Part shown: positions 48,064 to 56,869 of the stretch, piece by piece
How positions within the stretch are numbered: position 1 is the first letter of the stretch
Layout of the letters: each line of letters opens with the position of its first letter
Assembly: GCF_030409055.1 (NCBI RefSeq)
Contig: NZ_CP116619.1
Span: 1,998,628 to 2,062,627, forward strand
From: Trichocoleus desertorum NBK24
GTDB lineage: Bacteria; Cyanobacteriota; Cyanobacteriia; FACHB-46
Reading direction: 5' to 3'
DNA length: 64,000 bases
Notes under the pieces: generated by a model
What the model was told of the DNA's origin: nothing
The model's input: only the letters and a program-made list of their open reading frames with translations
Databases searched by the model: none
Program-made: the position numbers and the translations under genes

Positions 48064-49590
48064 ATGCATCGAGAAGCCGCTAACTCGTTTGAGCGTTCCA
48101 CCCGTCATTTTTTCTCAAACGGTATTCTATTTCTATTGCAGCTATTGAATAGAAAAACCGTTTTGATTCTGGCTCTCCTGTTCATTGCTGGGGTGTTTGG
48201 AGCTTTGTGGAACATGTCGCGGCTCTCATCTAGTTTGATACAGTCTCAGGCACTTCAGAGCGCTGCTTTGTACGCTCAAGCCATTGAAGAAGCTCGCACC
48301 CTCTACAGTTCCGAAGCGGTCAGGCGAGTCGCAGGTATTCCCGGAATTACAGTAACGCATGACTACACAGATACGCCGGGTGCCATCCCAATCCCAGCCA
48401 CCTATTTGATCGAGCTGAGCCATCACCTGAGCGACAAAAATCCTGGCATGTCCGTGCGGCTGTATAGTGACTACCCGTTTCCTCGGCGAAAAGCTGAAGG
48501 TGGCCCTAAAGACGAGTTTGAGCGTGAAGCCCTGCGTTATCTGACCCAACATCCGGAGCAACCGTTCTATAGAATCGAAACGTTTCAAGGTCGTCCTGCT
48601 CTGCGCTATGCCCAAGCGGACATCATGCAGGCCAGTTGTGTCAGTTGCCATAACAGCGACCCCAATAGCCCTAAACGAGATTGGCGGGTCGGAGATGTAC
48701 GAGGTGCCCTGGCGATCACTCGGCCACTAGATACGTTTATGGCTCAAACCAATGCTGGCTTACGGGGCACCTTCCTCATGCTCAGCACCCTATCACTTTT
48801 GGCGTTGTCAGGAATCGCACTGGTGATCGGTCGCTTGCGTCAAACTTCTAAAGAGTTGGAGTTGCGCGTGATTGAACGCACAGCCCAATTGCAATCTGCA
48901 AATCAGGAATTGGCTACCGAACAAGGAAAATCGGAACGCTTGTTGCTGAATATTTTGCCTCCACCCATTGCTCAAAAGCTCAAAGACGGTCAGAGCAATA
49001 TTGCGGATGGTTTTGCTTCGGCCACGATTTTGTTTGCGGATCTGGTCAACTTTACTCAATTGGCCAAACAAGTGCCTCCTACAGAACTCGTGGCGATGTT
49101 GAATGAGATCTTTTCCGCCTTCGATCGCCTGACGGAACAATATGACTTAGAAAAAATTAAGACGATCGGAGATGCCTATATGGTGGTGGGAGGCTTACCC
49201 ACGATACGACCTGACCATCCCCAAGCGATCGCCGAAATGGCTCTAGCCATGCGCGAGGAAATCCATAAATTCAATCTCCGCTATCACCAAAATTGCCGCC
49301 TCCGAATTGGCATTAATACAGGGCCAGTAGTGGCTGGGGTGATTGGCACCAAGAAGTTTATCTACGACCTATGGGGCGATACAGTCAACGTTGCCAGCCG
49401 CATGGAATCTCATGGCTTACCAGGAGAAATTCAAGTCACTGCTGCTACTTACGAATGTCTCCGGGATGACTACAACTTCGAGTTTAGAGGTTCAATTGAG
49501 GTCAAAGGGAAAGGAGCGATCACAGCCTATTTGCTGACAGGTAGGAAAAGCCATGCCAACCTTTATCTAACTCCTGCATCGGTAGCCTAA
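48064..49590 (+). CDS. adenylate cyclase with c-type heme-binding sensor domain
   Basis: This is a 508-residue protein. A TM helix (about 31-51) is followed by an extracytoplasmic DUF3365/Tll0287-like domain with a heme c motif C192-V-S-C195-H196, a second TM (about 237-257), a coiled linker and a class III cyclase domain (about 310-490). Metal Asp326 lies in FADLVNFT and Asp370 in KTIGDAYM. The adenine-specifying pair Lys366 and Asp435 (YDLWGDTVN) fits adenylate rather than guanylate cyclase. Probably a periplasmic redox- or ligand-sensing cAMP producer. Confidence 0.88.
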   Translation: MHREAANSFERSTRHFFSNGILFLLQLLNRKTVLILALLFIAGVFGALWNMSRLSSSLIQSQALQSAALYAQAIEEARTLYSSEAVRRVAGIPGITVTHDYTDTPGAIPIPATYLIELSHHLSDKNPGMSVRLYSDYPFPRRKAEGGPKDEFEREALRYLTQHPEQPFYRIETFQGRPALRYAQADIMQASCVSCHNSDPNSPKRDWRVGDVRGALAITRPLDTFMAQTNAGLRGTFLMLSTLSLLALSGIALVIGRLRQTSKELELRVIERTAQLQSANQELATEQGKSERLLLNILPPPIAQKLKDGQSNIADGFASATILFADLVNFTQLAKQVPPTELVAMLNEIFSAFDRLTEQYDLEKIKTIGDAYMVVGGLPTIRPDHPQAIAEMALAMREEIHKFNLRYHQNCRLRIGINTGPVVAGVIGTKKFIYDLWGDTVNVASRMESHGLPGEIQVTAATYECLRDDYNFEFRGSIEVKGKGAITAYLLTGRKSHANLYLTPASVA

Positions 49591-49664
49591 AGCAGGCGAT
49601 CGCTCTATTAAAATTTTCAATCATTTTTATACCGATAGATTTAATTGGCTAGGGAGCGTGTTAA

Positions 49665-50063
49665 TTGCTGCAAAATGTTACTTTTCTGGGTATCTTAGCG
49701 ATTGCAATCGGTGCAGTCCCAGGGGCCGCAAGTCGTTATTACTTGACTGAGTTTTGCAAAAAATCCTTTGGCACAGGCTTTCCTTACGGAACTTTTATTG
49801 TCAATTTCACAGGCTGTTTATTAATGGGTTTTTCCGTTACTTTATTTATTGGGATTCCAGGGTTTTCGACAGAAGCAGATTTGTTCGTTAGAACTGGTTT
49901 TCTGGGTGCCTATACCACTTTCTCAACCTACGGCTACGATACAGTTTCGCTGTGGAAAAATCGCCAGAAAGCAGCTACTCTTTTTTATTGGCTAGGTAGT
50001 GCAGTTTTGGCAGTAGTTGGTATTTTCGTGGGTCGTTATTTGGCAACCCTAATGGTGGGATAA
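49665..50063 (+). CDS. crcB: fluoride channel CrcB/Fluc, subunit 1
   Basis: This 132-residue protein has four hydrophobic helices and the Fluc core GAVPGAASRYYLTE, YGTFIVNFTGCLLMGF and FLGAYTTFSTYGYDT. It exports fluoride as a dual-topology dimer. The start is TTG at 49665, aligned with the MQN start of the second copy. The second crcB lies 69 bp downstream. No fluoride riboswitch was recognised in the 75 bp upstream. Confidence 0.93.
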   Translation: MLQNVTFLGILAIAIGAVPGAASRYYLTEFCKKSFGTGFPYGTFIVNFTGCLLMGFSVTLFIGIPGFSTEADLFVRTGFLGAYTTFSTYGYDTVSLWKNRQKAATLFYWLGSAVLAVVGIFVGRYLATLMVG

Positions 50064-50132
50064 GAGCCATCCACTTAAGCAAAAATATTAACTCTGAGCT
50101 AATTTACTTAACTATCAAAGAAACTTTTCACT

Positions 50133-50534
50133 ATGCAAAATGCTTCTATTCGTACTGTTATGGCGATCGCTTTAGGGGCAATTCCAGGGGCTTTAGGACG
50201 CTACTTTATCACTGAAATCGTTCAAGCAGCGATTGGCAAAGACTTTGCCTACTACGGTACATTTTTCATCAATGTAACAGGCTGTTTTATGATTGCCTTA
50301 TTTTATACCCTAAACAAAAAGAGACTCGAAAGCTTTTCACCTGAGGTTCGGTTGGCGATCGCAACTGGTTTTTGTGGTGCCTATACTACTTTCTCAACTT
50401 ACGGATTAGACACCTTTACTCAAGTGGATCAGGGTAATAGTACAGTAGCCCTGATTTATTGGTTGGGCAGCATAGTGTTTGGGATGCTGGCGGTGCAAGC
50501 GGGTATCCTTTTAGGGAATCTAAAGTCCCAATAG
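50133..50534 (+). CDS. crcB: fluoride channel CrcB/Fluc, subunit 2
   Basis: This 133-residue paralogue has the same core motifs: GAIPGALGRYFITE, YGTFFINVTGCFMIALF and FCGAYTTFSTYGLDT. Pairs of adjacent crcB genes usually encode opposite-topology subunits that form a heterodimer; topology here is not tested. It sits 69 bp after copy 1, likely in one transcript. Confidence 0.93.
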   Translation: MQNASIRTVMAIALGAIPGALGRYFITEIVQAAIGKDFAYYGTFFINVTGCFMIALFYTLNKKRLESFSPEVRLAIATGFCGAYTTFSTYGLDTFTQVDQGNSTVALIYWLGSIVFGMLAVQAGILLGNLKSQ

Positions 50535-50638
50535 GCTAATCTTTAAATTTATGGTTAGGGTGTAACACCAACAGGCTGTTTGCTCCGTTTGCCTGTCTGA
50601 TGGAGCTTAGCCCGGATAATGTAGTACTGATTTAGTCG

Positions 50639-51490
50639 TTAATCACTGGCTCGGATTTGCTCATGCTGTAGCTGAATCAGGATATAACTGGCGAACTCGC
50701 GGTCTGCTGCCAACTTAAATCCCATCAACCGTTCTAAGGCTTCGCTCCGATTGGCCGCAATGGGGTTCACTTGGTTAACCACTAATAGGTAGCCTACTTG
50801 CCAATCGTTGATTACTAAACTCTCTACTTGGTGCGGCTCTTGCCGTCGGCCCGCATAAACCAGCAAGCCACTCGCCTCTAGGTCGCAGATAGCTCTGTTC
50901 AAAGCAAACTCGGTCTTGGTTCTATCTGGGCTAGTTCTATCTGGGCTAGTTCGCTCTGGCTTGGCGATCGCATCCCAGACATTCAACTGCTCCTGGATGT
51001 TTTGCAGGAAACTGCTAGCTAGTTCAGTTCTGTCACTATCCAAATTGTCCTGATGAAACCGAGAAGCGTGGCTACCGCGCAATAGGGATATCAGTTGGAT
51101 ACCAGTCTCCATTCTATAAAGCAGCAAAGGAGAGGGAGTGGGTTCTACGGTTGGCGGGTTTAGCTTCAGGGTATCCCGTATCCAGGTTTCATGCCGATAC
51201 TTGATCTCCTTCAGCATGTCTACCGGATATGTGTGAGGCTGAGCATCAACCAGTTGATGATGGATTTGACAGAGCAAAATGAGATTGGAGTAGTCATCTC
51301 GCTCCTCCACAGTCAGTGGAAAATTACCACGGGGGCCATCTGGTTCGGGTGCCACAATATGACATTCATTGCCGATCGCCGACTCTAAATATGATTCGGT
51401 GGCGTGCATGACCAATCGACGCTGACAAACGGCACAGCGATCGCCTGAGCGTCTCCAAAGAATCCTGCGGGTCTGACTAGAGATGGCCAT
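50639..51490 (-). CDS. HNH endonuclease-domain protein
   Basis: This is a 283-residue protein. The HNH/McrA-like core lies in residues 1-100: RCAVCQRRL (zinc Cys pair), ECHIVAPEPDGPRG and NLILLCQIHHQLVD (second Cys and His pair). The remaining 180 residues are unrecognised, with a 15-bp in-frame tandem duplication that gives SPDRTSPDRT. Start 51490 (MAISSQTRRIL) was preferred to 51577, as the longer version covers the leader conserved with another gene. Possible roles: nuclease in defense or repair, or a stand-alone protein. Confidence 0.8.
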   Translation of the reverse strand: MAISSQTRRILWRRSGDRCAVCQRRLVMHATESYLESAIGNECHIVAPEPDGPRGNFPLTVEERDDYSNLILLCQIHHQLVDAQPHTYPVDMLKEIKYRHETWIRDTLKLNPPTVEPTPSPLLLYRMETGIQLISLLRGSHASRFHQDNLDSDRTELASSFLQNIQEQLNVWDAIAKPERTSPDRTSPDRTKTEFALNRAICDLEASGLLVYAGRRQEPHQVESLVINDWQVGYLLVVNQVNPIAANRSEALERLMGFKLAADREFASYILIQLQHEQIRASD

Positions 51491-51573
51491 CGTGACAGTT
51501 AAGTAGACTCTATCAATCCCCAGTATTCCCCCAGCAGAATTATCTCTAACAGAATGGATATGGTGTAGCGATC
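51491..51573 (-). promoter_or_regulatory. leader upstream of HNH gene, related to leader at 52477-52556
   Basis: The 83 bp before the HNH ATG align with the 80 bp before the ATG of the secreted-protein gene at 52476. In an ungapped stretch of 58 positions, 43 are identical by direct count. Both also place TCTAC 12 bases before ATGGC. A shared promoter or regulatory region is likely. Confidence 0.6.
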
Positions 51574-51698
51574 GCAAGCGATCGCAGATTTATGTTTCTA
51601 TTTATTTCTAGAATCGTATTTTCTGGAGCGCGTAATACCAATTCCCCAAATTGAGCTATAGATGCTATAAAGTTGGTACGGGTTCAATGACATAAAGT

Positions 51699-51906
51699 AT
51701 GGCAGGAGTGTGCCAGCTAGAAATCACTGAAAGTGAAGCAGAACTCAAACAACTGCTGAGGCAGCAGAAAACAGCCCCGGCTAAAGAGCGCGTGCAACTG
51801 CGGAATTGCTTAGTCGCATCGAGCTACAGCCCAAGAGTGGTTACGACGCTACCGAGAGGATGAGCTAGCGGGAGTGTTGCAGACCCAAGCGCGATCGCCT
51901 CTCTAA
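51699..51906 (+). pseudogene. decayed IS630-type transposase N-terminus
   Basis: ATG at 51699 begins MAGVCQLEITESEAELKQLL, followed by RQQKTAPAKERVQL, typical of IS630-family N-termini. Frame is then lost. The second frame resumes with HRATAQEWLRRYREDELAGVL, the HTH region, from about 51813 to a stop at 51904-51906. A one-base deletion and an internal loss of about 10 codons explain this. The rest of the transposase is missing. Confidence 0.75.
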
Positions 51907-51978
51907 GTGCGATCGCGCTTGGCTTCATGGCTTGCGTCGAATTTTGCAATGCTCTACTCGACCTATGAGATCAGCAAC

Positions 51979-52476
51979 CTACTTGTTTACAGTTTTATAG
52001 CAAGCACGACCACCGTCACCTACAAAAATCCGACCCTCACCCGTAAAAACATTCGGTAGATAGAACCTGGGAGCGTATTTCTGTCTACACCAGTCATTTA
52101 GATGATAAGCATTTTGGAAACTTGTAAAAGTGGCTAGCCATTGTGAACCACTTTTGCCACTAGCTGTTATCGAACCTTGAAGACCAGCACGCCGACCAGA
52201 CATCGAAGCGTTTGCGTTTGCGTTGGCTTGGCTAGAACCTGACACTAATATTGCGACTTTGCATTGAACATGCGTATCCGCTAAAGTGGCAACAATCGTA
52301 CCTGCCGAACCATTGATCTTCCTTGCACAGTAGGCATTCCAATCCGATTGACCCAGGCCCCCTAACTTTTCATTAACTAATCTTGCTGTTGCTGGCGATT
52401 GCAAAGCTATGGAAATGATAGCCGCAAGTAAACTTGAACCTACGATCGCGTTGGTAGCCTTTCTCAGAGTTGCCAT
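51979..52476 (-). CDS. small secreted protein of unknown function
   Basis: This is a 165-residue protein. A clear signal peptide (about 1-31, SSLLAAIISIALQSPATA) precedes a mature part with four cysteines (NAYCARK, VQCKVAI, DWCRQKY, GRACYKT), likely disulfide-bonded, and a Ser/Ala/Asn-rich stretch. Not recognised. Start ATG at 52476 (MATLRKATNAIV) is used instead of 52488. Its leader resembles that of the HNH gene. Confidence 0.7.
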   Translation of the reverse strand: MATLRKATNAIVGSSLLAAIISIALQSPATARLVNEKLGGLGQSDWNAYCARKINGSAGTIVATLADTHVQCKVAILVSGSSQANANANASMSGRRAGLQGSITASGKSGSQWLATFTSFQNAYHLNDWCRQKYAPRFYLPNVFTGEGRIFVGDGGRACYKTVNK

Positions 52477-52556
52477 GAATAAAACCATGTAGATTTACAT
52501 CTCTAATATTCCCTGAGCAGCATTGACTCTAACATAATTGATACAGGATAGTGATC
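52477..52556 (-). promoter_or_regulatory. leader upstream of secreted-protein gene, related to leader at 51491-51573
   Basis: Read on the minus strand, this segment contains ATTATGTTAGAGTCAATGC and GGGAATATTAGAG, matching the HNH leader (ATTCTGTTAGAGATAATTC and GGGAATACTGGGG). No -35/-10 pair could be named with confidence. Confidence 0.6.
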
Positions 52557-52602
52557 AAAAATCTCAGTATTAATACAGGGTGGCAATCGTAACTTGGGCA
52601 AC

Positions 52603-53130
52603 CTATCTCTCAATCTGCTGCACAGCATAAGTGGCTTGCAACAACCCTGTCTCATAAGTTCGGGTATCCTTCAACTCCAAGACTGTCTCTAGAGTGGGGT
52701 CTTGTGCAATGAGGGGAATACCACTGCCCAGAATCATCGGATGAATCGAGAGAATCAGCTCATGGACAAACTCATGCTGAAGACAAAAATGAATGATTTC
52801 GGAACCACCCACTAACCAAATGTTTTTGCCATCCCCCTGACACAAATCGTTTAGGAAGATAGCTTCATCAGAACTGACAAATTCTACATTTTCATCTCCC
52901 TGCTGGATCTGAGTTTTAGAGAAAACATATCCTTGTTTTCCGGAATAAGGGTATTCCCCAAAACTCAAAACCTGCTCATAGGTTTTACGCCCCATCAAAA
53001 CAGTATCAACTTGCTCAAAGAATTCGCTGTAGCCGTAGTCTTGGTCTGTCAATAGCCAATCCACGGCTCCTGATGTCCGGGCAATATAGCCATCTAAACT
53101 CGTAGCAATAAACAGTTGGATTGAGCGCAT
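52603..53130 (-). CDS. dihydrofolate reductase-like (RibD C-terminal) protein
   Basis: This 175-residue protein has the RibD_C/DHFR fold: QLFIATSLDGYIARTSGAVDWL at the start, LMGRKTYEQVLSFG, and WLVGGSEIIHFCLQ. Such stand-alone proteins are NADPH-dependent reductases of unknown substrate. The DUF5996 gene ends 23 bp before its start, indicating an operon. The start is ATG at 53130. Confidence 0.88.
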   Translation of the reverse strand: MRSIQLFIATSLDGYIARTSGAVDWLLTDQDYGYSEFFEQVDTVLMGRKTYEQVLSFGEYPYSGKQGYVFSKTQIQQGDENVEFVSSDEAIFLNDLCQGDGKNIWLVGGSEIIHFCLQHEFVHELILSIHPMILGSGIPLIAQDPTLETVLELKDTRTYETGLLQATYAVQQIER

Positions 53131-53153
53131 TTTTCTCGGCTACTAAGTAGTTA

Positions 53154-54089
53154 CTAAGTACTAGACTCTAAGGCAGCTCGATCCCAACCCCCTAAATCAG
53201 CCGCAGCTTCATAAGTGCTTTGGAGAAAGGTGAGGAGCATGGCATCGGGATCGCTTGCTTGTTGTAGAGCCGCATAAGGTAAAACAAATTCTTGGAGATC
53301 GGGGCTATAGAAAGCTTCGTCAGGCTGAATCACATAATCTCGAAACCCTTCAGGCGTAGGATAAGCATAAGCGTAGAAGATCGGCTCAGCCACGGTGCCA
53401 CCTCCGGGCCAAAAGCCACAACTGCTCACCTCATGGGAGTAAGCCTCTCTAGTGACCCAATCAGCCATATGAGGAACACCACCAGGATGTTCTGGGGCGA
53501 GACGGCCAGAGAAACGAGTCACAGCCAAATCAAAGCTGCCCCAAAAGAAATGCACTGGGCTTGCTTTACCAACAAAGCGGGAGCGAAATACAGTCATCAC
53601 TCGGTGAGTTTGCACCAAAATCTGCCAAAGCCGCTGAGCATACTCTGGATCATAGGTGGCATGTTGATGATCTTGCTCAAAGCGAATCGGGTCGGCGATC
53701 TCCTGCGGCATCGTCCATATTTGAACGACAATCTCTAGCTCCTGCAAGGTGCTAATGATCTCTTGGTAAAAATCCGCCACAGAGCGAGAAACCAGAGGGA
53801 TATTTCTGGTCATGCCATCACTCGTTTCAACGAGTAAGTTGTGATCGAGGAAGTCAAAACTAATTTCAAAGAGACGGGTTTGGTAGGGAATCGAAGAAGT
53901 CGTCAATCCGCGTGGTGTGACATACAGGGTGGAATGCCACCAATGATTCAGTTTGGGAGCCAGGATGAGCCGAATCTTACCGACAATCTGAGTCCACAGA
54001 TGCAGGGTTGCATAAGTGTCTTGCCATGCGGCGACTGGTAAACTCGGCCAAAGACTATTGCTAGCGGTGTTATGGACAGGAGCTGTCAT
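53154..54089 (-). CDS. DUF5996 family protein
   Basis: This 311-residue protein begins with LWPSLPVAAWQDTYATLHLWTQIVGKIRL and has HWWHSTLYVTPRGLTTSSIPY and VHFFWGSFDLAVTRFSGR, diagnostic of DUF5996. Function is unknown. It is the upstream gene of a likely pair with the RibD-like gene. No defects seen. Confidence 0.88.
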   Translation of the reverse strand: MTAPVHNTASNSLWPSLPVAAWQDTYATLHLWTQIVGKIRLILAPKLNHWWHSTLYVTPRGLTTSSIPYQTRLFEISFDFLDHNLLVETSDGMTRNIPLVSRSVADFYQEIISTLQELEIVVQIWTMPQEIADPIRFEQDHQHATYDPEYAQRLWQILVQTHRVMTVFRSRFVGKASPVHFFWGSFDLAVTRFSGRLAPEHPGGVPHMADWVTREAYSHEVSSCGFWPGGGTVAEPIFYAYAYPTPEGFRDYVIQPDEAFYSPDLQEFVLPYAALQQASDPDAMLLTFLQSTYEAAADLGGWDRAALESST

Positions 54090-54199
54090 TGAGAAAACCT
54101 CCAGATAACCCTGTCCTCATTAAACTGGCTATCACCCAGCAACCCCCTTTCCTTAGCAATTTATTCGGTTGAGTTAGGACGCTGCCAAACCTACCCTGA

Positions 54200-54868
54200 T
54201 TATGCTGCCTGAGCTAGAGGAGAATTGTCATAGTGGGCTAAGAGATCGGCTGGGTCGTTGTAGATGGCGATCGCATCCGCTAGTTGCTCATCTGGGAAGC
54301 CACCGGAACGCACTGCAATTACTCCAACTCCCGCTTTGCCTGCGGCCTCAATGTCATAAGGAGTATCGCCCAACATCACGACTTCGTCTGGAGCCATTTG
54401 GCTTTTAGCTAAAGCTGCTTCCACAATATCTGGCGCAGGTTTGGAATGTTCGGCATCTCCAGAGGCGGTGGCTTCATGGAGTAGATCATCTACTTGAGCG
54501 ACTTTTAGTAGTATTTTCAGTTCTTCCTTAGTAGCGGAAGTCGCAATAATCAGGTGTAAGCCTTGCTCCTGCATCTTCAAAACCAGGTCTCGGCTACCAT
54601 TGGCGGAATCTAATTCCTTGCCAAATTTTTTGAGGATCAGCTCTTTGCGGCGAGTACTAATCTCTTTCCCCACCCCTTCTTTGTTATTTAGATCTGACAC
54701 CATCTGCGGAATGATTTGATCGCCACCCATGCCAATTAGGGGCCGCACTTTCTCAAAAGGAACTTCATAACCAGAAGCAGCAAAGGCTTCTACCCAAGCT
54801 TGAGCATGAGCATCGTTGCTCAATACCAACGTTCCATCTACATCCAGAATCACACCTTTAAGTGCCAC
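54200..54868 (-). CDS. HAD-superfamily hydrolase, phosphoglucomutase/phosphatase-like
   Basis: This 222-residue HAD enzyme has motif I GVILDVDGTLVLSNDAH, cap-helix region EKVRPLIGMGGDQII, motif II ATSATKEEL, the motif III lysine in GDAEHSKPAPD and motif IV MLGDTPYDIEAAGKAG. This pattern fits beta-phosphoglucomutase or phosphoglycolate phosphatase relatives. GTG at 54868 with AAGGG upstream is preferred over the ATG at 54997, since the N-terminus then matches the family. Confidence 0.82.
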   Translation of the reverse strand: MALKGVILDVDGTLVLSNDAHAQAWVEAFAASGYEVPFEKVRPLIGMGGDQIIPQMVSDLNNKEGVGKEISTRRKELILKKFGKELDSANGSRDLVLKMQEQGLHLIIATSATKEELKILLKVAQVDDLLHEATASGDAEHSKPAPDIVEAALAKSQMAPDEVVMLGDTPYDIEAAGKAGVGVIAVRSGGFPDEQLADAIAIYNDPADLLAHYDNSPLAQAA

Positions 54869-55137
54869 TGCGATTTCCCTTTTGAGCAAATTCCTTGCAT
54901 GGTGGCATAGCCTAGAAATCACTTCATCAGTCTTGGAGATGAGAAGATTGAGATTGTAGCGAAACTGCATGGATTTAGAAGGGTTGCTGCAAAACAACCG
55001 GACGATCCAGGTGATAGGGTTTGATGATGAGCCCTTTGTCCGGCGATCGCCTTTTTACTTTCAAGTCTGTGGGGCACCGCCAGATTTGATTGCTCAGGTA
55101 AACCTAAGGAAGAAGAGAGAAACTGTGGGGTAGAGCT

Positions 55138-56184
55138 ATGTTGCAAATTGATGGTTCCCACGGTGAAGGAGGCGGTCAGATTCTCCGTACCAGCTTGAGT
55201 TTGGCGGCAATCACAGGACAACCTATCCGGATCGATCGCATCCGTGCGGGGCGCAAGAAACCAGGATTAGCGATTCAGCACCTCACCGCTGTCCGAGCCG
55301 CTGCCAAGATATGTCGAGCCGAGCTGACAGGAGATGCAGTTGGCTCCACAACGCTAGAATTTAAGCCCACCGTTTCGCCACAACCAGGCCAGTATAAATT
55401 TGATGTAGCAGAAACTACCGGAGCAGGCTCGGCTGGAGCCATCACGCTGATTTTACAAACGATTCTGCTGCCTTTGGCGCTCAGTTCCGGGAACTCCCAT
55501 GTCATCCTCCGAGGCGGCACTCATGTTCCCTGGAGCCCTCCCGCCACTTACATCGAACAAGTCTACTTACCAATGGTGCAGCAAATGGGGGTGCAAGCGG
55601 AGATGCAACTGCAAGCTTTGGGTTGGTATCCTCAGGGCAACGGCGAGGTCGCTCTAGAGATTACGGGGAGCCAAACGCCACTGCAAGGTATAGAAGTGCT
55701 GGAGCGGGGCAAGTTGAAGCAGGTGCAGGGGTTGGCTGTGGTGACAGAGTTACCCGCCCATATCCCGCAGCGCATGGCGAGCCGAGCTTATAACCTGTTA
55801 CAGCAAGCTCAACTGCGAGCCGACGTGCAACCTCTACGGGCGCGAGGCATTGCTCCTGGAGCAGGGATGTTTCTCACGGCAGAATATCAGCACAGCCGCG
55901 CTGGGTTTAGCGGGATTGGCAAAGTTGGATTAGCAGCCGAAAAAGTGGCAGAAATGGCGGTGCAGGAGTTCTTGGCATTTCAAGCGACCGGGGCACCGAT
56001 TGATGTGCATTTAGCGGATCAGTTGTTGTTGCCTGCGGCTCTAGCGGCAGCACCAAGCCAGTACCGAGTCGCAGAGGTGAGCTTGCACCTGACGACTAAC
56101 GCTTGGGTAATTGAGCAGTTTGGTTTGGCTCAGGTGGCGATCGCGCCTGACACTCAAATTGTGACTATTACACCCAATCGCTAA
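55138..56184 (+). CDS. rtcA: RNA 3'-terminal phosphate cyclase
   Basis: RtcA uses ATP to convert RNA 3'-phosphates to 2',3'-cyclic phosphates, substrates for RtcB. The 348-residue protein contains the family signatures IDGSHGEGGGQILRTSLSLAAI, AGRKKPGLAIQHLTAVRAA, RGGTHVPWSPPATYIE, and HLADQLLLPAALA near the adenylated His region. It lies about 11 kb from rtcB on the same strand. A complete gene. Confidence 0.95.
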   Translation: MLQIDGSHGEGGGQILRTSLSLAAITGQPIRIDRIRAGRKKPGLAIQHLTAVRAAAKICRAELTGDAVGSTTLEFKPTVSPQPGQYKFDVAETTGAGSAGAITLILQTILLPLALSSGNSHVILRGGTHVPWSPPATYIEQVYLPMVQQMGVQAEMQLQALGWYPQGNGEVALEITGSQTPLQGIEVLERGKLKQVQGLAVVTELPAHIPQRMASRAYNLLQQAQLRADVQPLRARGIAPGAGMFLTAEYQHSRAGFSGIGKVGLAAEKVAEMAVQEFLAFQATGAPIDVHLADQLLLPAALAAAPSQYRVAEVSLHLTTNAWVIEQFGLAQVAIAPDTQIVTITPNR

Positions 56185-56306
56185 CCCCAATCGTTAGCCC
56201 CAAGCGCTAACCAAGTCCAACCATTTCTCCCCACAGACTGAAGTAGGTTCCGCTACCCCGCCTAACATTCAAGGTAAAGGATGAGCGCGGGAGAACGTGA
56301 GATTGT

Positions 56307-56819
56307 ATGAATTATCTAGTGGCAGTTTTACCAGATCGGAACCAGGCAGAAGCCGCTTATACAGCTTTAGAAAAATCAGGCTTACCTCTAAACCAGGTAG
56401 ATATTCTGGGTAGGGGTTACAAAAGTGCGGATGAGTATGGCTTGATTGACCCCAACGTTCAGGCGAAAAAGGGAGCGACGCGATTAGCCGTTTGGTTAAT
56501 CCCCTTCGGTTTTGTCGCGGGTTACGCCTTCAACTATTTAACCGGAATTGCCATCTTGCCGATCGCTGCGTTGGGTAATCACATTATTGGTGGCTTACTG
56601 GGGGCTGCTTCTGGTGCTTTAGGTGCTTTCTTAGTCGGTGGAGGAGTGGGAGCCTCTGTGGGCAGTGGAGATGCGCTACCCTACCGCAATCGCCTCAATG
56701 CTGGGAAATACTTGGTAGTGGTGAAGGGGTCGGAAGAACTCACTCACCAAGCCACCCATGTCCTACGCCAATTTGAACCAGAGAACCTACAAGGTTACGC
56801 CGAACTGACAGCAGCTTAG
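56307..56819 (+). CDS. small membrane-associated protein, general-stress-like
   Basis: This 170-residue protein begins with a ferredoxin-like domain (YLVAVLPDRNQAEAAYTALEKSGLPLNQVDIL), followed by two hydrophobic Gly/Ala-rich helices (about 60-83 and 90-115, AGYAFNYLTGIAILPIAALG and LLGAASGALGAFLVGGGVGAS) and a second alpha/beta end KYLVVVKGS. This layout resembles the general-stress (YflT/DUF1269-like) proteins. Function unknown. Confidence 0.75.
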   Translation: MNYLVAVLPDRNQAEAAYTALEKSGLPLNQVDILGRGYKSADEYGLIDPNVQAKKGATRLAVWLIPFGFVAGYAFNYLTGIAILPIAALGNHIIGGLLGAASGALGAFLVGGGVGASVGSGDALPYRNRLNAGKYLVVVKGSEELTHQATHVLRQFEPENLQGYAELTAA

Positions 56820-56834
56820 TCGAGAAAAAATTTT

Positions 56835-56869
56835 GATCAGCGGATAGGCACATAGCCTATCCGCTGATC
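56835..56869 (-). terminator. strong hairpin terminator overlapping the end of the 73-residue gene
   Basis: GATCAGCGGATAGGC (56835-56849) pairs perfectly with its complement (56855-56869), with a 5-nt loop. Reading minus, a T-rich AAAATTTTTT follows, giving a Rho-independent terminator. The stop codon of the minus-strand gene (56837-56839) is inside the stem. Confidence 0.8.

Noticed and set aside
49591-49664. Fluoride riboswitch before crcB
   Set aside because: No conserved crcB-motif blocks could be recognised in this short AT-rich leader.
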